Source: Streptomyces sp. NBC_00459 (GTDB lineage Bacteria; Actinomycetota; Actinomycetes; Streptomycetales; Streptomycetaceae). Taken from it: 64,000 nt of DNA. The stretch lies in contig NZ_CP107903.1 in the NCBI RefSeq assembly GCF_036013955.1, forward strand, positions 1,550,001 through 1,614,000. The letters are read 5' to 3'. This document shows, piece by piece, positions 27,019-38,992 of this stretch. The position numbers were made by a program, and so were the translations under genes. The notes below the pieces were generated by a model. That model was not told the origin of the DNA and did not search any database. It saw nothing but the letters and a program-made list of their open reading frames with translations. Numbering within the stretch: position 1 is the first letter of the stretch; each line of letters starts with the position of its first letter.

Positions 27019-27705
27019 TCAGTGGCCGCACGCCCAGGACGCACCGGCGGTCGCCGTCTGCGCCTGGGTGCGCAGTGCACGTACCGCCTCGGCCGGGTCC
27101 GCGGCGCCGTAGACCGCCGATCCGGCGACGAAGACATCGGCGCCGGCCTCGGCACAGCGCTCGATGGTGGAGGCGGCGACGCCTCCGTCGACCTGGAGCC
27201 ACAGTTCGAGGCCGTGCTTGCTGATCAACTCGCGGGTGCGGCGAATCTTGGGGAGCATGATGTCGAGAAACGCCTGGCCGCCGAAGCCCGGCTCGACCGT
27301 CATGATCAGCAGCATGTCGAGTTCGGGCAGCAGGTCCTCGTACGGCTCGATCGGGGTCGCGGGCTTGAGGGCCATGGAGGCCCGGGCGCCCTTCGCCCGG
27401 ATCTCACGGGCGAGCCGCACCGGAGCGGCGGCTGCCTCCACATGGAAGGTGACGGAACCGGCACCCGCTTCCACGTACTGCGGAGCCCATCGATCGGGGT
27501 CCTCGATCATCAGGTGACAGTCCAGCGGGGTGTCCGTCGCCCGGGCCAGGGACTCTACGACCGGCACACCCAGCGTGAGGTTCGGTACGAAATGGTTGTC
27601 CATCACATCGACATGAAGCCAGTCGGCCCCTTCGACCGCCTTCGCCTCCTCGGCGAGTCGGGCGAAGTCTGCGGACAGGATACTGGGGTTGATCTGCGCG
27701 GCCAT
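27019..27705 (-). CDS. rpe: Ribulose-phosphate 3-epimerase
   Basis: It interconverts ribulose 5-phosphate and xylulose 5-phosphate in the pentose phosphate pathway. The 228-residue TIM barrel has [13 protein letters not shown], the metal-binding [35 protein letters not shown] and the phosphate loop [12 protein letters not shown] at 27705 matches the family start; 18 further codons upstream are open but atypical. It is divergent from the second MMPL gene, with a family B repeat in the gap. Confidence 0.97.
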   Translation of the reverse strand: MAAQINPSILSADFARLAEEAKAVEGADWLHVDVMDNHFVPNLTLGVPVVESLARATDTPLDCHLMIEDPDRWAPQYVEAGAGSVTFHVEAAAAPVRLAREIRAKGARASMALKPATPIEPYEDLLPELDMLLIMTVEPGFGGQAFLDIMLPKIRRTRELISKHGLELWLQVDGGVAASTIERCAEAGADVFVAGSAVYGAADPAEAVRALRTQAQTATAGASWACGH

Positions 27706-27773
27706 GCCCCAAGCCTGCCATGCCCTCCGGGGGTTGCGCGTGCGGGTCCGTTCTGGCAAGGGTGGTGCGCGGT

Positions 27774-27820
27774 CTGCGGGTCCGTCGTGGTTGCTCGCGC
27801 AGTTCCCCGCGCCCCTGGGC
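27774..27820. repeat. Family B intergenic repeat (inverse orientation)
   Basis: On the minus strand this reads aggggcgcggggaactgcgc, then gagcaaccacgacggacccg, then cagac. It is the same element as at 51143-51190, with close base-for-base agreement over the first 20 bases. It lies just before the ribosome site of the second MMPL gene (27840), so if transcribed it would form part of that leader. Confidence 0.7.
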
Positions 27821-27839
27821 GGGATCAGCGGAGGTTGGT

Positions 27840-29984
27840 GTGAACGGGAACCGTGGGATTGCTCATCTCGTCTGTGGGCGGCGCTCCAAGTGGGTGGTGT
27901 TGGCTCTGTGGCTGGTGCTGCTCGTGTTTGTCGCGCCCTTCGCCCAGAAGCTCACGGACGCCCAGGACAACGACGCCGCCTCCTGGCTGCCGGGGTCCGC
28001 CGAGTCCACCCAGGTCCTCCATCTCTCCGAGGACTTCAGGCCCGAGCAGATCCCCGCGATCGTCGTCTACGCGCGCGGGAGCGGCCTCACGGCGGCGGAC
28101 CGGGCCCGGATCACCGCGGGCGCCGCGCGGATCGAGCAGCTGAGCGACCACGGCATCCGGGGCTCCGAGACCCGGGGCCCGGTGTACGACCGGGCCTCCG
28201 ATCCACGGGCCGCGCAGATCTTCGTACCCATCACGATGGACGAGAAGGGCTGGGAGCGGATCGCGCCCGCCGTCGACTCCATCCGGGCCGCCGCCGGTAC
28301 CGGTGCGGCCGGGCTGGCCGTGCACATCACGGGTCCTGGCGGTACGTCGGCGGACTTCTCGGAGGCCTTCGAGGGCATCGACTCGACGCTGCTGCTCTCG
28401 GCGATGGGCGTCGTCATCGTGATGCTGCTGCTCACCTATCGCAGCCCCACCCTGATCCTTGTGCCCCTGCTGGGCGTGGTCGCTGCCCTGTTCACCGCGC
28501 AGGCACTGATCTACTTCCTCGCCGAACACGCGGGTCTGACGGTGAACGGACAGAGCGCCGGCATCCTCACCGTGCTGGTGTTCGGCGCGGGGACGGACTA
28601 CGCCCTGCTCCTGGTCGCCCGCTACCGGGAGGAGCTGCGCCGCCACGAGGACCGCCACGAGGCGATGTCCCTGGCCCTGCACCGCGCGGGCCCCGCCGTC
28701 ATCGCGTCGGGCGCGACGGTCGTGCTCGGCATGCTGGTGCTGGTGGCCGCCGAGATGAACTCGACCAGCGGCCTGGGCCCGGTGGCCGCGATCGGTGTGG
28801 CGGTGGCCCTGCTGGCCATGATCACCCTGTTCCCCGCCCTGCTGGTGATCTGCGGCCGCTGGATCTTCTGGCCGGTGATCCCGCACAACGACTCGCCCGA
28901 CCCGACCGAGCGCGGCCTGTGGGCCCGGACGGGCCGAGGCATCGCGATCCGCCCGCGCATGATCTGGGGCATCACGGCGGCGGCTCTGATCGCATGCTCG
29001 TTCGGCCTGATGCAGCTGCGCGCCGAGGGGCTGAGCAACGCCGACGCGTTCACCGACAAGCCGGACTCGATCGTCGGCCAGGAGGTGTCCGCGCGCTACT
29101 TCCCGGCGGGCAGCGGTGACCCTCTCGTCGTCATCAGCAACCAGGCACAGGCCCAGGAGGTCGGCCGGGCGGTCGCGGAGACGCGTGGCGTGGTGCCGAC
29201 ATCCCTCGGTCTGCCGCCGGGCACGAAGTCCTCCCACGAGGGCAAGGTGCTGTTCGAGGCCACGATGAGCGCCCCGGCGGACAGCGAGGCCGCGAAACAG
29301 ACCGTGGAGCGGGTCCGGGACGCCGTGCACGCGGTGCCGGACGCCGACGCCCAGGTGGGCGGCGGTACGGCCGCCATCCTGGACATGGACAAGGCGACGA
29401 CGCACGACAACATGCTGATCATCCCGCTGGTCCTGGCGGTGGTTCTGCTGATCCTCTGCGCCCTGCTCCGGGCCCTGATCGCCCCGCTGCTGCTGATCGG
29501 CACGGTGGTGCTGTCCTTCGCGGCGGCCCTGGGTATCAGCGCCCTCGCCTTCCGCCACCTGTTCGACTATGCGGGCGAGTCGACGGACTTCCCGCTCTTC
29601 GTCTTCGTGTTCCTGGTGGCGCTGGGCATCGACTACAACATCTTCCTGACCACCCGGATCCGCGAGGAGGCGGCCCGTCAGGGCACCCGCAAGGGCGTGG
29701 TGACTGGCCTGTCGACGACCGGCGCGGTCATCACCTCGGCGGGCCTGGTCCTGGCCGGCACGTTCGCGGCCCTGGGCACGCTGCCCATGGTGGCGTTCGC
29801 GGAGATCGGCTTCGCGGTGGCCCTGGGCGTGGTCCTGGACACGTTCGTCGTCCGGTCGGTGCTGGTCCCGGCCCTGTTCCTGGACGTGGGCCCGAAGGTG
29901 TGGTGGCCGCACCGGCTGGCCAGGGAGGACGGCGGGGCAACGTCCCGGGAGTCCGCCCCGGAGGTCAACCGGTCCGGCGGATGA
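27840..29984 (+). CDS. MMPL/RND-family membrane transporter (second copy)
   Basis: This 714-residue protein has the MMPL plan of paired RND motifs, [18 protein letters not shown] (about 250-267) and [16 protein letters not shown] (about 600-615), with large outer loops between TM clusters. GTG at 27840 follows GGAGG by 5 bases and opens with the usual [19 protein letters not shown]. It shares architecture with the MMPL protein at 23546-25792 but belongs to a different subgroup (shorter, GTDYALLL motif). Its 3' end overlaps convergent rsmB by 20 bases. Substrate unknown. Confidence 0.9.
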   Translation: MNGNRGIAHLVCGRRSKWVVLALWLVLLVFVAPFAQKLTDAQDNDAASWLPGSAESTQVLHLSEDFRPEQIPAIVVYARGSGLTAADRARITAGAARIEQLSDHGIRGSETRGPVYDRASDPRAAQIFVPITMDEKGWERIAPAVDSIRAAAGTGAAGLAVHITGPGGTSADFSEAFEGIDSTLLLSAMGVVIVMLLLTYRSPTLILVPLLGVVAALFTAQALIYFLAEHAGLTVNGQSAGILTVLVFGAGTDYALLLVARYREELRRHEDRHEAMSLALHRAGPAVIASGATVVLGMLVLVAAEMNSTSGLGPVAAIGVAVALLAMITLFPALLVICGRWIFWPVIPHNDSPDPTERGLWARTGRGIAIRPRMIWGITAAALIACSFGLMQLRAEGLSNADAFTDKPDSIVGQEVSARYFPAGSGDPLVVISNQAQAQEVGRAVAETRGVVPTSLGLPPGTKSSHEGKVLFEATMSAPADSEAAKQTVERVRDAVHAVPDADAQVGGGTAAILDMDKATTHDNMLIIPLVLAVVLLILCALLRALIAPLLLIGTVVLSFAAALGISALAFRHLFDYAGESTDFPLFVFVFLVALGIDYNIFLTTRIREEAARQGTRKGVVTGLSTTGAVITSAGLVLAGTFAALGTLPMVAFAEIGFAVALGVVLDTFVVRSVLVPALFLDVGPKVWWPHRLAREDGGATSRESAPEVNRSGG

Positions 29985-31383
29985 GAGCCAGATACATGGC
30001 GTCGGTCCCGTGCAGATGCGGCCACAGCTGTACGTCAGGACCGTCGCCGAGGTCGGTCACGCCCTCCAACAGCGGCCGGGCGTCGACGAGTTCGGTGTTC
30101 GGGTGCTGCTTGATCAGGTCGTCGACAACGGCCCGGGTCTCGGCGAGGTGCGGCGAGCAGGTGGCGTAGCCGACGATCCCGCCGACACGGACCGACTCCA
30201 GCGCGGTGGCCAGCAGCGCTCGCTGGAGCGGCGCGAAGCCCTCCAGGTCCTCGGGGCGTCTCCGCCAGCGCGCCTCGGGGCGCCTGCGCAGCGCCCCGAG
30301 CCCGGTGCACGGCACGTCCATCAGCACCCGGTCGAAACTGCCGGCCCGCCACGGCGGTCTGGTTCCGTCCCCCACAACGACCTGGTAGGGGCCCGGATTG
30401 CCGTTCAGTGCCTTCGCGACCAGACCGGCCCGGTGCGGCAGCTTCTCGGAGGCGAGCAGCAGCGCACCCCGCTCCGCGGCGAGGGCGGCGAGCAGCGCGG
30501 CCTTGCCGCCGGGCCCGGCACACCCGTCGAGCCAGGCCTTGTCGGGCCCGTCGAGCGGGGCGTTGGCCAGGGCGAGTGCGACGAGCTGGCTGCCCTCGTC
30601 CTGTACGCCCGCACGCCCGTCCCGTACGGCGTCGATGGCCCCGGGTTCGCCGCCCTCGGCGAGCCGCACGGCGTACGGCGACCAGCGCCCCGGCACCGCG
30701 GCCTCTTCCTGGAGCAGTTCCTCGGTGGTGGACCGCCCGGGCCGGGCGACCAGGGTGACCTCGGGCCGCTCGTTGTCGGCGGCGAGCAGCTCCTCGATCC
30801 CGGCGCGTCCGCCACCGAGGGAATCCCACAGCGCGGAAACGACCCACCGGGGATGCGAGTGCACCACGGCGAGGTGATCCTCGGGATCGTCGTCGTAGGG
30901 CGGCGCGACCCGCTCGATCCAGGCGTCGAGATCGTGCTGGGCGACCTTGCGGAGCACGGCGTTCACGAACTTGGCGCGCCCGTCGCCGAGCACGACCCTG
31001 GCCAGCTCGACCGAGGCGGACACGGCGGCGTGCGTGGGGATGCGCGTCCCGAGCAGCTGGTGCACGCCGAGGCTCAGCACATCGAGCACCGGCGGATCGA
31101 CCTCGCGCAGCGGCCGGTCGACGCATTCGCCGATCACGGCGTCGTAGGTCCCCTGCCGACGCAGCGTCCCGTACACCAGCTCGGTCGCGAGAGCCGCGTC
31201 CCGCCCGTCGAAGTCCCCCTTCGCCCGGGCCGCCCGCAGGAGCGGCGGCAACACCAGATTGGCGTACGCGTCCCGCTCGTCCACGGCCCGCAGCGCCTCG
31301 AAGGCGAGGATACGGACGGGGTCCTTCTGGGGCCGACGGTAGGGCTTGCCGGGCTTGTGTGGCCGACGGGGCTGCTCGCTCAC
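29965..31383 (-). CDS. rsmB: 16S rRNA m5C967 methyltransferase RsmB (Sun/Fmu)
   Basis: It methylates cytosine 967 of 16S rRNA using SAM. The 472-residue protein has an N-terminal NusB-like domain (about 25-165, starting VRILAFEALRAVDERDAYAN; quoted in part AFEALRAVDERDAY) and a C-terminal Rossmann methyltransferase. The latter has DGCAGPGGKAALLA, DVPCTGLGALRRRPE (first catalytic Cys) and GYATCSPHLAETRAVV (second catalytic Cys). GTG at 31383 is used; it follows an fmt gene on the same strand by 107 bases, the usual actinobacterial order. Confidence 0.95.
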   Translation of the reverse strand: MSEQPRRPHKPGKPYRRPQKDPVRILAFEALRAVDERDAYANLVLPPLLRAARAKGDFDGRDAALATELVYGTLRRQGTYDAVIGECVDRPLREVDPPVLDVLSLGVHQLLGTRIPTHAAVSASVELARVVLGDGRAKFVNAVLRKVAQHDLDAWIERVAPPYDDDPEDHLAVVHSHPRWVVSALWDSLGGGRAGIEELLAADNERPEVTLVARPGRSTTEELLQEEAAVPGRWSPYAVRLAEGGEPGAIDAVRDGRAGVQDEGSQLVALALANAPLDGPDKAWLDGCAGPGGKAALLAALAAERGALLLASEKLPHRAGLVAKALNGNPGPYQVVVGDGTRPPWRAGSFDRVLMDVPCTGLGALRRRPEARWRRRPEDLEGFAPLQRALLATALESVRVGGIVGYATCSPHLAETRAVVDDLIKQHPNTELVDARPLLEGVTDLGDGPDVQLWPHLHGTDAMYLALIRRTG

Positions 31384-31490
31384 GAAAAAGGTGCTCCGGA
31401 TACGGGAAAAGGGGTGCGGTTTCCAGCGTACGTCGTGTCGGGCGGGCCGGGATCTCGCGGTGCCGCGCTGGAACGGGCCGCGAGAACGGC

Positions 31491-32423
31491 TCAGCCGCCG
31501 AGCACCTCGCCGTCGGCGATCCGCACGCCGCGTGCCCAGTCGGCGGCACGCATCGGCTTCTTCCCCTGAGCCTGCACCCAGAGCAGCTCGACGGCGTACG
31601 ACCCGGTGCCGACGTACACGTTGTTCTTGCCCACGGAGAGCACGCCGGGCGCGAGATCGGTGCGGTCGGGCACGGGCGTGACATGGATGAGCTTGAGCCG
31701 CTCGCCCCGGAACACGGTCCAGGCGCCGGGCGCGGGAGTGCACCCGCGCACGATCCGGTCGGCCCGGAGGGCGGGCACGGACCAGTCGACGTGCGCGTCC
31801 TCGACCGTGATCTTCGGCGCGAGCGTGATGCCCTCGGCGGGCTGCGGTACGGCCTTCAGGGTCCCGTCCTCGATGCCGTCCATGGTCGCGGCGAGCAGCC
31901 CGGAGCCGGCGAAGGCGAGCCGCGTCAGCAGGTCGCCGCTGGTGTCCGTGGGCCGGATCGTCTCGGTCACCGTGCCGTAGACGGGCCCGGAGTCGAGGCC
32001 CTCCTCGATGAGGAAGGTGGAGGCGCCGGTGATCTCGTCGCCGCCCATGATGGAGTGCTGCACGGGCGCGGCGCCACGCCAGGCGGGCAGCAGCGAGAAG
32101 TGCAGGTTGACCCAGCCGTGGGCGGGGATGTCGAGGGCGACGCGGGGCAGCAGGGCCCCGTACGCGACCACGGGACAGCAGTCGGGCCCGATCTCCCGCA
32201 GCCTCGCGAGGAACTCCTCGTCCCTGGGTTTGACAGGCTTCAGCACCTCGATCCCGGCCTCCTCGGCCCGCTGGGCCACGGGGCTGGCGACCAGCCTGCG
32301 TCCCCGCCCGGCAGGCGCGTCGGGCCGTGTGACGACGGCGACCACTTCATGCCGTCCCGACCCGATCAGGGCATCCAGAGCGGGAACGGCGACCTCAGGG
32401 GTACCAGCGAAGACAAGCCTCAT
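31491..32423 (-). CDS. fmt: Methionyl-tRNA formyltransferase
   Basis: It adds a formyl group to initiator Met-tRNA. The 310-residue protein has [16 protein letters not shown] at the start, the catalytic [15 protein letters not shown] with Asn-Leu-His before it (VNLHFSLLP), [15 protein letters not shown] and a C-terminal OB-like domain that grips tRNA. It precedes rsmB on the same strand. The 202-base gap upstream (32424-32625) separates it from a divergent gene and should hold both promoters. Confidence 0.97.
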   Translation of the reverse strand: MRLVFAGTPEVAVPALDALIGSGRHEVVAVVTRPDAPAGRGRRLVASPVAQRAEEAGIEVLKPVKPRDEEFLARLREIGPDCCPVVAYGALLPRVALDIPAHGWVNLHFSLLPAWRGAAPVQHSIMGGDEITGASTFLIEEGLDSGPVYGTVTETIRPTDTSGDLLTRLAFAGSGLLAATMDGIEDGTLKAVPQPAEGITLAPKITVEDAHVDWSVPALRADRIVRGCTPAPGAWTVFRGERLKLIHVTPVPDRTDLAPGVLSVGKNNVYVGTGSYAVELLWVQAQGKKPMRAADWARGVRIADGEVLGG

Positions 32424-32526
32424 GGGTGGGCGTGGGCCTCTCGGACGGGATTCTGCGGGCAGCGCACCAGTCTAGGACCGCACTCCAGGGGGCGTACGCA
32501 TATGCCCCTACGCCCCCGCACCGTGA

Positions 32527-33186
<660 letters not shown>

Positions 33187-33275
33187 CCCGAGCCGACGCC
33201 CGCCCCCACCCTCTGCCCTCCCGAACCACACCCGGGAGGGCAGAGTCATGCAACACCCCCAGGCCCAGCCACTTT

Positions 33276-33389
33276 CAGCCCGTCTGGGGGTCCCCCCTCT
33301 GGGGGAGTTTGAGGACGAGCGCCTTCAGCGCGACCGGGGGTTCGGGGGCGGAGCCCCCGAGGATGGGACGGGTAAGGGCGGCGGGGGCG
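33276..33389. repeat. Family A intergenic repeat, single arm with small palindrome insert
   Basis: The gap between the HTH-like gene and convergent priA holds one right-arm copy: cagcccgtc, then tttgaggacgagcgcc, then gcggagcccccgag, then gatgggacgggtaagggcgg. Compared with the copy at 14154, the ccggcg between the first two blocks is replaced by about 23 bases of a C/G palindrome (33285-33307, tgggggtcccccc...). The insert looks like a hairpin that landed inside the element. Confidence 0.75.
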
Positions 33390-33444
33390 AACCCCGCTGC
33401 CTCAGCCGCCGCAGGCGTCCAGACCGACGACGCCCACCCCCTTC

Positions 33445-35637
33445 TCACCCGATGTCGGGCGGATCGATCCGCACCCACACGCTCTCCTCCCCGCCCCGCC
33501 CCGCCCGAGCCATCCGCGCCGCCTGGGCCGCCTTCAGCGCGGCGGCCAGCGCGGACCCGCTCCCCGGTGGCACCCGGACCAACGCACGCTCCCAGTGCTC
33601 CCCCGGCGGCGGCGCCCCCGCCCGACGTGGCCGTCCCGCCGCCGTGACCGGCAACGGCACCGGCCCCAACACCTGCGCGTCCCCCGGGAGTTCCGCGGCG
33701 GCGAGGAACCCCGCGACGGCCTCCGCGGTCCCGGCCACGGAGGCCATCCTGGACACCGGCGGGAACCCGAGCTCGGCACGCTCCGAGAGCTCCCGCACGG
33801 CGTGCCCGACGGGATCCCATCGCACCAGCGCCTGCACCGGCCGCAGGGTGGGCTCGGCGACCACGACGACCGTCCCGCCCGGCGTCCCCTCCCCGCGCGC
33901 ACCCTGCCCCCGGACGAGTGCCGCAGCCGCCATCCACCGCCGCAGCGCGTCCTCCCCGGCCCGCAGGTCGGGGCGCCCGAGCATGGCCCACCCGTCCAGC
34001 AGCAGGGCAGCCGCATAGCCACCTTCGGCGACGGGCTCGGCGCCGGGCGTGCTCACGACGAGCGCGGGCGTCCCCGGCACCGTGTCCAGCACATGCTCGC
34101 GCCCGGAGGTCCGCACGGGCACGGCCGGAAACGCCCGCCCCAGCTCCTCGGCGGTCCGCCGCGCGCCCACGATCTGCGCCCGCAGCCGGAACCCACCGCA
34201 CTCCGGACAGTGCCAGCCGGTCTCCTCCCGCCCGCACCACGCGCACCACGGCGCCCCGGCGTCCCGCGCCTCCATCGGTCCGGCGCAGTGCCGGCACCGT
34301 GCGGGTTCCCGGCAGCGGGCGCAGGCCAGCCGCGGTACGTATCCCCGGCGGGGCACCTGCACCAGCACCGGCCCGTGCTTCAGCCCGTCCCGCACCACCT
34401 GCCAGGCGAGGGTCGGCAGCCGTGCGGCCCGGGCAGCCTCGTCCCGGGCAAGATCCCCGTCCCCCACGGTCCGTACGAGCGGGGCGGCCCCCCGCACCTG
34501 CTCCCGCCCGGCGACCAGCGGCCGTGCCCACCCGCTCTCGACGAGCTGCGCGGCCTCCACCGTGCAGCTCCAACTCCCCAGCAGGAAGGCGCACTTGTCC
34601 TGCGCGGCCCGCAGCAGCAGCACCTCACGCGCATGTGGCTGCGGGGCGTGCGGCTCACTGTGGCTGTCGTCGCCGTCGTCCCAGATCGCGACGAGCCCCA
34701 GATCCCGGACGGGCGCGAACATGGCGGCCCGGGTCCCGACCACCGCCCGTACGGCACCCCGCCGCACGGCGAGCCACTCCCGGTACCGCTTCTCGGGGCC
34801 GGCGTCGGCGGTGAGCACGGCGTGCCGCCCCTCACCCAAGAGGGAGGTCAGGGCGGCGTCGACCCGCGCGACGGCCCGCCCGTCCGGTACGACGACGAGC
34901 GCCCCGCGCCCGGAGGCGAGCGTCGCACCGACGGCCCGCGCCAGCTCCTCGCTCCACTCCGGCCCGGGCAAGGCGTTCCACACGGCACGCGGCGCACCCC
35001 CGGAGGCGAGCGCCTCGAGAAACGCGCCTCCCCGCTCGTACCGCCCCCAGGTTCCGGCATCCGGTGCTCCGGTGACGGGCAGTGCCGCGGCCGAGGCCGC
35101 TTTCTCGGCCCGGGCGTTCCTCGGCGGAACGGCCAGTTGCAGCACATCGGCGAGGCTCCCCGCGTACCGATCGGCGACAGCCCGAGCCAGCGACAGCAGC
35201 TCCTCGCTCAGCACGACCTCGGGGGACACGACCTGCGCCAGCGCGGCCAGGGGCCCGGAGTAGTCGGACTCGGCAAGACGCGCCACAAGGAACCCGTCGA
35301 TGAGCCCCCCGCCCTCACGGCGCCCGTCCCGCACCCGATGCCGCCCGGCCCCGAACCTGACCCGCACCCGCACCCCGGGCTGCGCCTCGGCATCCAGCTC
35401 TTCGGGCACGGCATAGTCGAAGTACCGGTCGAGATGCAGCACGCCCTTGTCGACCAGCACCCGAGCGACAGGCAACTCCCTTGCCAGCGCGGCCCCCCGC
35501 CAGGTCCGCGGTTTGGCCCGCGGCGCCTTGGCCTGCCGCACACTCTCCCGAATCAACGCGAGCTGCTCGGGCGGCGCCCCGTCTCCACCCCGGGCCCCGC
35601 CGCCCTCTCCGCTCCCCTGCCCGTTCTCGCTGCTCAC
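33445..35637 (-). CDS. priA: Primosomal protein N' (PriA), ATPase motifs degenerate
   Basis: PriA reloads the replicative helicase at stalled forks. This 730-residue protein keeps the N-terminal DNA-binding domain (ARVLVDKGVLHLDRYFDYAVPEEL, about 58-82) and the eight zinc-binding cysteines (CARCREPARCRHC ... CAWCGREETGWHCPECGG). It has lost both nucleotide motifs. The Walker A position reads ALPGPEWSEELA (about 222-233) instead of GVTGSGKTEVYL. The DEEH box position reads WDDGDDSHSE (about 319-328). Actinobacterial PriA proteins are known to lack helicase activity. GTG at 35637 is preferred; TTG at 35667 is possible. Confidence 0.9.
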   Translation of the reverse strand: MSSENGQGSGEGGGARGGDGAPPEQLALIRESVRQAKAPRAKPRTWRGAALARELPVARVLVDKGVLHLDRYFDYAVPEELDAEAQPGVRVRVRFGAGRHRVRDGRREGGGLIDGFLVARLAESDYSGPLAALAQVVSPEVVLSEELLSLARAVADRYAGSLADVLQLAVPPRNARAEKAASAAALPVTGAPDAGTWGRYERGGAFLEALASGGAPRAVWNALPGPEWSEELARAVGATLASGRGALVVVPDGRAVARVDAALTSLLGEGRHAVLTADAGPEKRYREWLAVRRGAVRAVVGTRAAMFAPVRDLGLVAIWDDGDDSHSEPHAPQPHAREVLLLRAAQDKCAFLLGSWSCTVEAAQLVESGWARPLVAGREQVRGAAPLVRTVGDGDLARDEAARAARLPTLAWQVVRDGLKHGPVLVQVPRRGYVPRLACARCREPARCRHCAGPMEARDAGAPWCAWCGREETGWHCPECGGFRLRAQIVGARRTAEELGRAFPAVPVRTSGREHVLDTVPGTPALVVSTPGAEPVAEGGYAAALLLDGWAMLGRPDLRAGEDALRRWMAAAALVRGQGARGEGTPGGTVVVVAEPTLRPVQALVRWDPVGHAVRELSERAELGFPPVSRMASVAGTAEAVAGFLAAAELPGDAQVLGPVPLPVTAAGRPRRAGAPPPGEHWERALVRVPPGSGSALAAALKAAQAARMARAGRGGEESVWVRIDPPDIG

Positions 35638-35827
35638 GTCTGCATTCTTACCAAACGCCACTGACAACGGACGGCGTCCGAACTCCCGAGATCAAGTCGG
35701 CAGCGGCAGGAAAATCCAGATTCACCGCACGCCCAACGGACGCACTCCACCGAAGCAACCGCGGCCCGCGCACCGGGAGACCGCCACAGTAAGAACCCAC
35801 GCCCCCACCCCGCCAGCCATTTACCGG

Positions 35828-35873
35828 TACGCCGAGGCCCGGCGCCCCCTACAGGGCGCCGGGCCTCGGCGTA
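35828..35873. terminator. Terminator hairpin after metK
   Basis: A perfect 20-bp stem, tacgccgaggcccggcgccc with its reverse complement, closes a 6-base loop 28 bases past the metK stop. It would end leftward transcription of metK; no strong T tract follows. The rest of 35638-35900 shows nothing else I can support. Confidence 0.8.
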
Positions 35874-35900
35874 TCAATCAAGCAAAGTCCGCAGCAGGCC

Positions 35901-37109
<1,209 letters not shown>

Positions 37110-37358
37110 AACGCTCCCTGTGGTTGCAGCGGCTGCTGGCTGATCATTGGCGGACGGCTCGGGAGCTGCGCCCGGTGTCGTCCGAGAACAGTTTATCGGT
37201 CGCACTCGGCCATCGGCCCCTCCGTCTCGCCTCTCGGAAGCGTCATGACCTGCGACACGGGCATTCTGCCCAATCATGTGCGCTGGACGCCAGGGGCGCC
37301 ACGCCCCGAAATGCGAGGATGAAGGGGTGTCCGCGATCTGTCGGGGAGACAGAACCAC

Positions 37359-38561
37359 TCACTCCAGGCGACCGGCAACCAGATCCCATACGATCTCGGC
37401 CAGCGCCTCCTTCGGCCCGTGCGGCACAGTGGTCTCGCTGCCGTCGGCGCCCAGCACGACGGCCTCGTTCTCCTCGGAACCGAAGGTCCGGCGTTCGCCC
37501 ACCTCGTTCACGACGAGCAGGTCGCATCCTTTGCGCCGCAGCTTCGTACGGCCGTTGGCGAGGACGTCGTCCGTCTCCGCGGCGAAGCCGACGACCACCT
37601 GGCCCGCTCTGGCGCGGTCGGCCGAGATCTCCGCGAGAACGTCCGGATTCCGGACCAGGGCGACGGGTTCGGGGTCCTCGCCGTCCTTCTTCTTGATTTT
37701 TCCGGCCGCGTACGCCGCCGGACGGAAGTCCGCGACCGCCGCGGCCATCACCACGGCGTCGGCGTCCGCGGCCGCCTTCAGCACGGCCTCGCGCAACTGC
37801 ACGGCCGTCCCCACAGGCACGACGTCCACACCTGCCGGGTCCGGCAGGCCGGTGTTCGCGGCGATCAGTGTGACCCGGGCGCCCCGCGCGGCGGCCGTAC
37901 GGGCGAGCGCGTACCCCTGCTTGCCGGAGGAACGGTTGCCGAGGAAGCGGACCGGGTCGAGGGGCTCACGGGTGCCACCGGCGCTGACGACGACGTGCCG
38001 GCCGACCAGGTCGGGGTCCGTCACGCCCCTGGCCAGCACCCGGCGGCAGACCTCGAAGATCTCGGCAGGGTCGGGCAGTCGCCCCTTGCCCGTGTCGACG
38101 CCGGTGAGGCGTCCCACGGCCGGTTCGACGACCAGGGCACCGCGGCGGCGCAGCGTCGCCACGTTCTCCCGGGTGGCCGGGTGCTCCCACATCTCCGTGT
38201 GCATGGCGGGGGCGAAGACGACCGGACAGCGGGCGGTGAGCAGGGTGTTCGTGAGCAGGTCGTCGGCGAGGCCGTGGGCCGCCTTCGCGAGCGTGTCGGC
38301 GGTCGCCGGGGCCACGACGACCAGGTCCGCCTGCTGGCCGATGCGGACGTGCGGGACTTCATGGACGTCGTCCCAGACCTCCGTGGAGACGGGGTGGCCG
38401 GAGAGTGCGGACCAGGTCGCGGCGCCGACGAAGTGCAGGGCCGAGGCGGTGGGCACGACGCGGACGTCGTGGCCCGACTCCGTCAGCCTCCGCAGCAGCT
38501 CACAGGCCTTGTACGCGGCGATGCCGCCACTGACCCCCAGTACGACCTTCGGCTTGCCCAT
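37359..38561 (-). CDS. coaBC: Bifunctional phosphopantothenoylcysteine decarboxylase/synthetase CoaBC
   Basis: It performs two steps of coenzyme A synthesis: ligation of cysteine to 4'-phosphopantothenate (CoaB, CTP-dependent in bacteria) and decarboxylation by an FMN-linked enzyme (CoaC). The 400-residue fusion has the N-terminal CoaC flavodoxin-like domain (GVSGGIAAYKACELLRRL, then PAMHTEMWEHPATREN) and the C-terminal CoaB domain (VVSAGGTREPLDPVRFLGNRSSG, about 190-212; VMAAAVADFRP). It sits between rpoZ and metK on the same strand, a common actinobacterial arrangement. Confidence 0.97.
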   Translation of the reverse strand: MGKPKVVLGVSGGIAAYKACELLRRLTESGHDVRVVPTASALHFVGAATWSALSGHPVSTEVWDDVHEVPHVRIGQQADLVVVAPATADTLAKAAHGLADDLLTNTLLTARCPVVFAPAMHTEMWEHPATRENVATLRRRGALVVEPAVGRLTGVDTGKGRLPDPAEIFEVCRRVLARGVTDPDLVGRHVVVSAGGTREPLDPVRFLGNRSSGKQGYALARTAAARGARVTLIAANTGLPDPAGVDVVPVGTAVQLREAVLKAAADADAVVMAAAVADFRPAAYAAGKIKKKDGEDPEPVALVRNPDVLAEISADRARAGQVVVGFAAETDDVLANGRTKLRRKGCDLLVVNEVGERRTFGSEENEAVVLGADGSETTVPHGPKEALAEIVWDLVAGRLE

Positions 38562-38621
38562 CGGGCCTCCCCTGACTCGATACGCGACTCGACACCCGAC
38601 TCGGTACGCGTCTATGACACA

Positions 38622-38656
38622 CCACAGGCCCGACAGTCGCGCTGTCGGGCCTGTGG
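38622..38656. terminator. Terminator hairpin between rpoZ and coaBC
   Basis: A perfect 15-bp stem, ccacaggcccgacag with ctgtcgggcctgtgg, has a 5-base loop 26 bases past the rpoZ stop. It would attenuate or end the gmk-rpoZ transcript before coaBC. Confidence 0.75.
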
Positions 38657-38681
38657 ATAACTGAGCCGAAAGTTGAAAATA

Positions 38682-38954
38682 CTACTGCGCGGGGCCCTCG
38701 ACGGCCTCGGACGTCAGCAGTCCCGCGTTGATCTCACGCAGGGCGATCGAGAGCGGCTTCTCGTGGACGTGGGTGTCCACGAGCGGACCGACGTACTCAA
38801 GGAGGCCCTCGCCGAGCTGCGAGTAGTACGCGTTGATCTGGCGGGCACGCTTGGCCGCGTAGATCACCAGGCTGTACTTCGAGTCGGTGGCTTCGAGGAG
38901 CTCGTCGATCGGAGGGTTGATGATGCCCTCGGGCGTGGAGATGGAAGAGGACAC
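38682..38954 (-). CDS. rpoZ: RNA polymerase omega subunit
   Basis: This 90-residue subunit helps fold and stabilise the beta' subunit of RNA polymerase. The omega signature is [34 protein letters not shown] (recognisable core [10 protein letters not shown]). GTG at 38954 gives the usual length. It lies 38 bases downstream of gmk, the normal bacterial neighbour. In proteobacteria omega helps bind ppGpp; in Streptomyces it affects morphology and antibiotics. Confidence 0.97.
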   Translation of the reverse strand: MSSSISTPEGIINPPIDELLEATDSKYSLVIYAAKRARQINAYYSQLGEGLLEYVGPLVDTHVHEKPLSIALREINAGLLTSEAVEGPAQ

Positions 38955-38992
38955 GCTCTGCCTTCCGAAAGGTGGGATGGGATCGAAAACGA

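Noticed and set aside
37110..37358. Possible SAM riboswitch upstream of metK
   Set aside because: The leader has a GAGAGG-like and a GGAGGG-like stretch, but the conserved blocks and pairing of SAM-I, SAM-II or SAM-IV could not be assembled in order.
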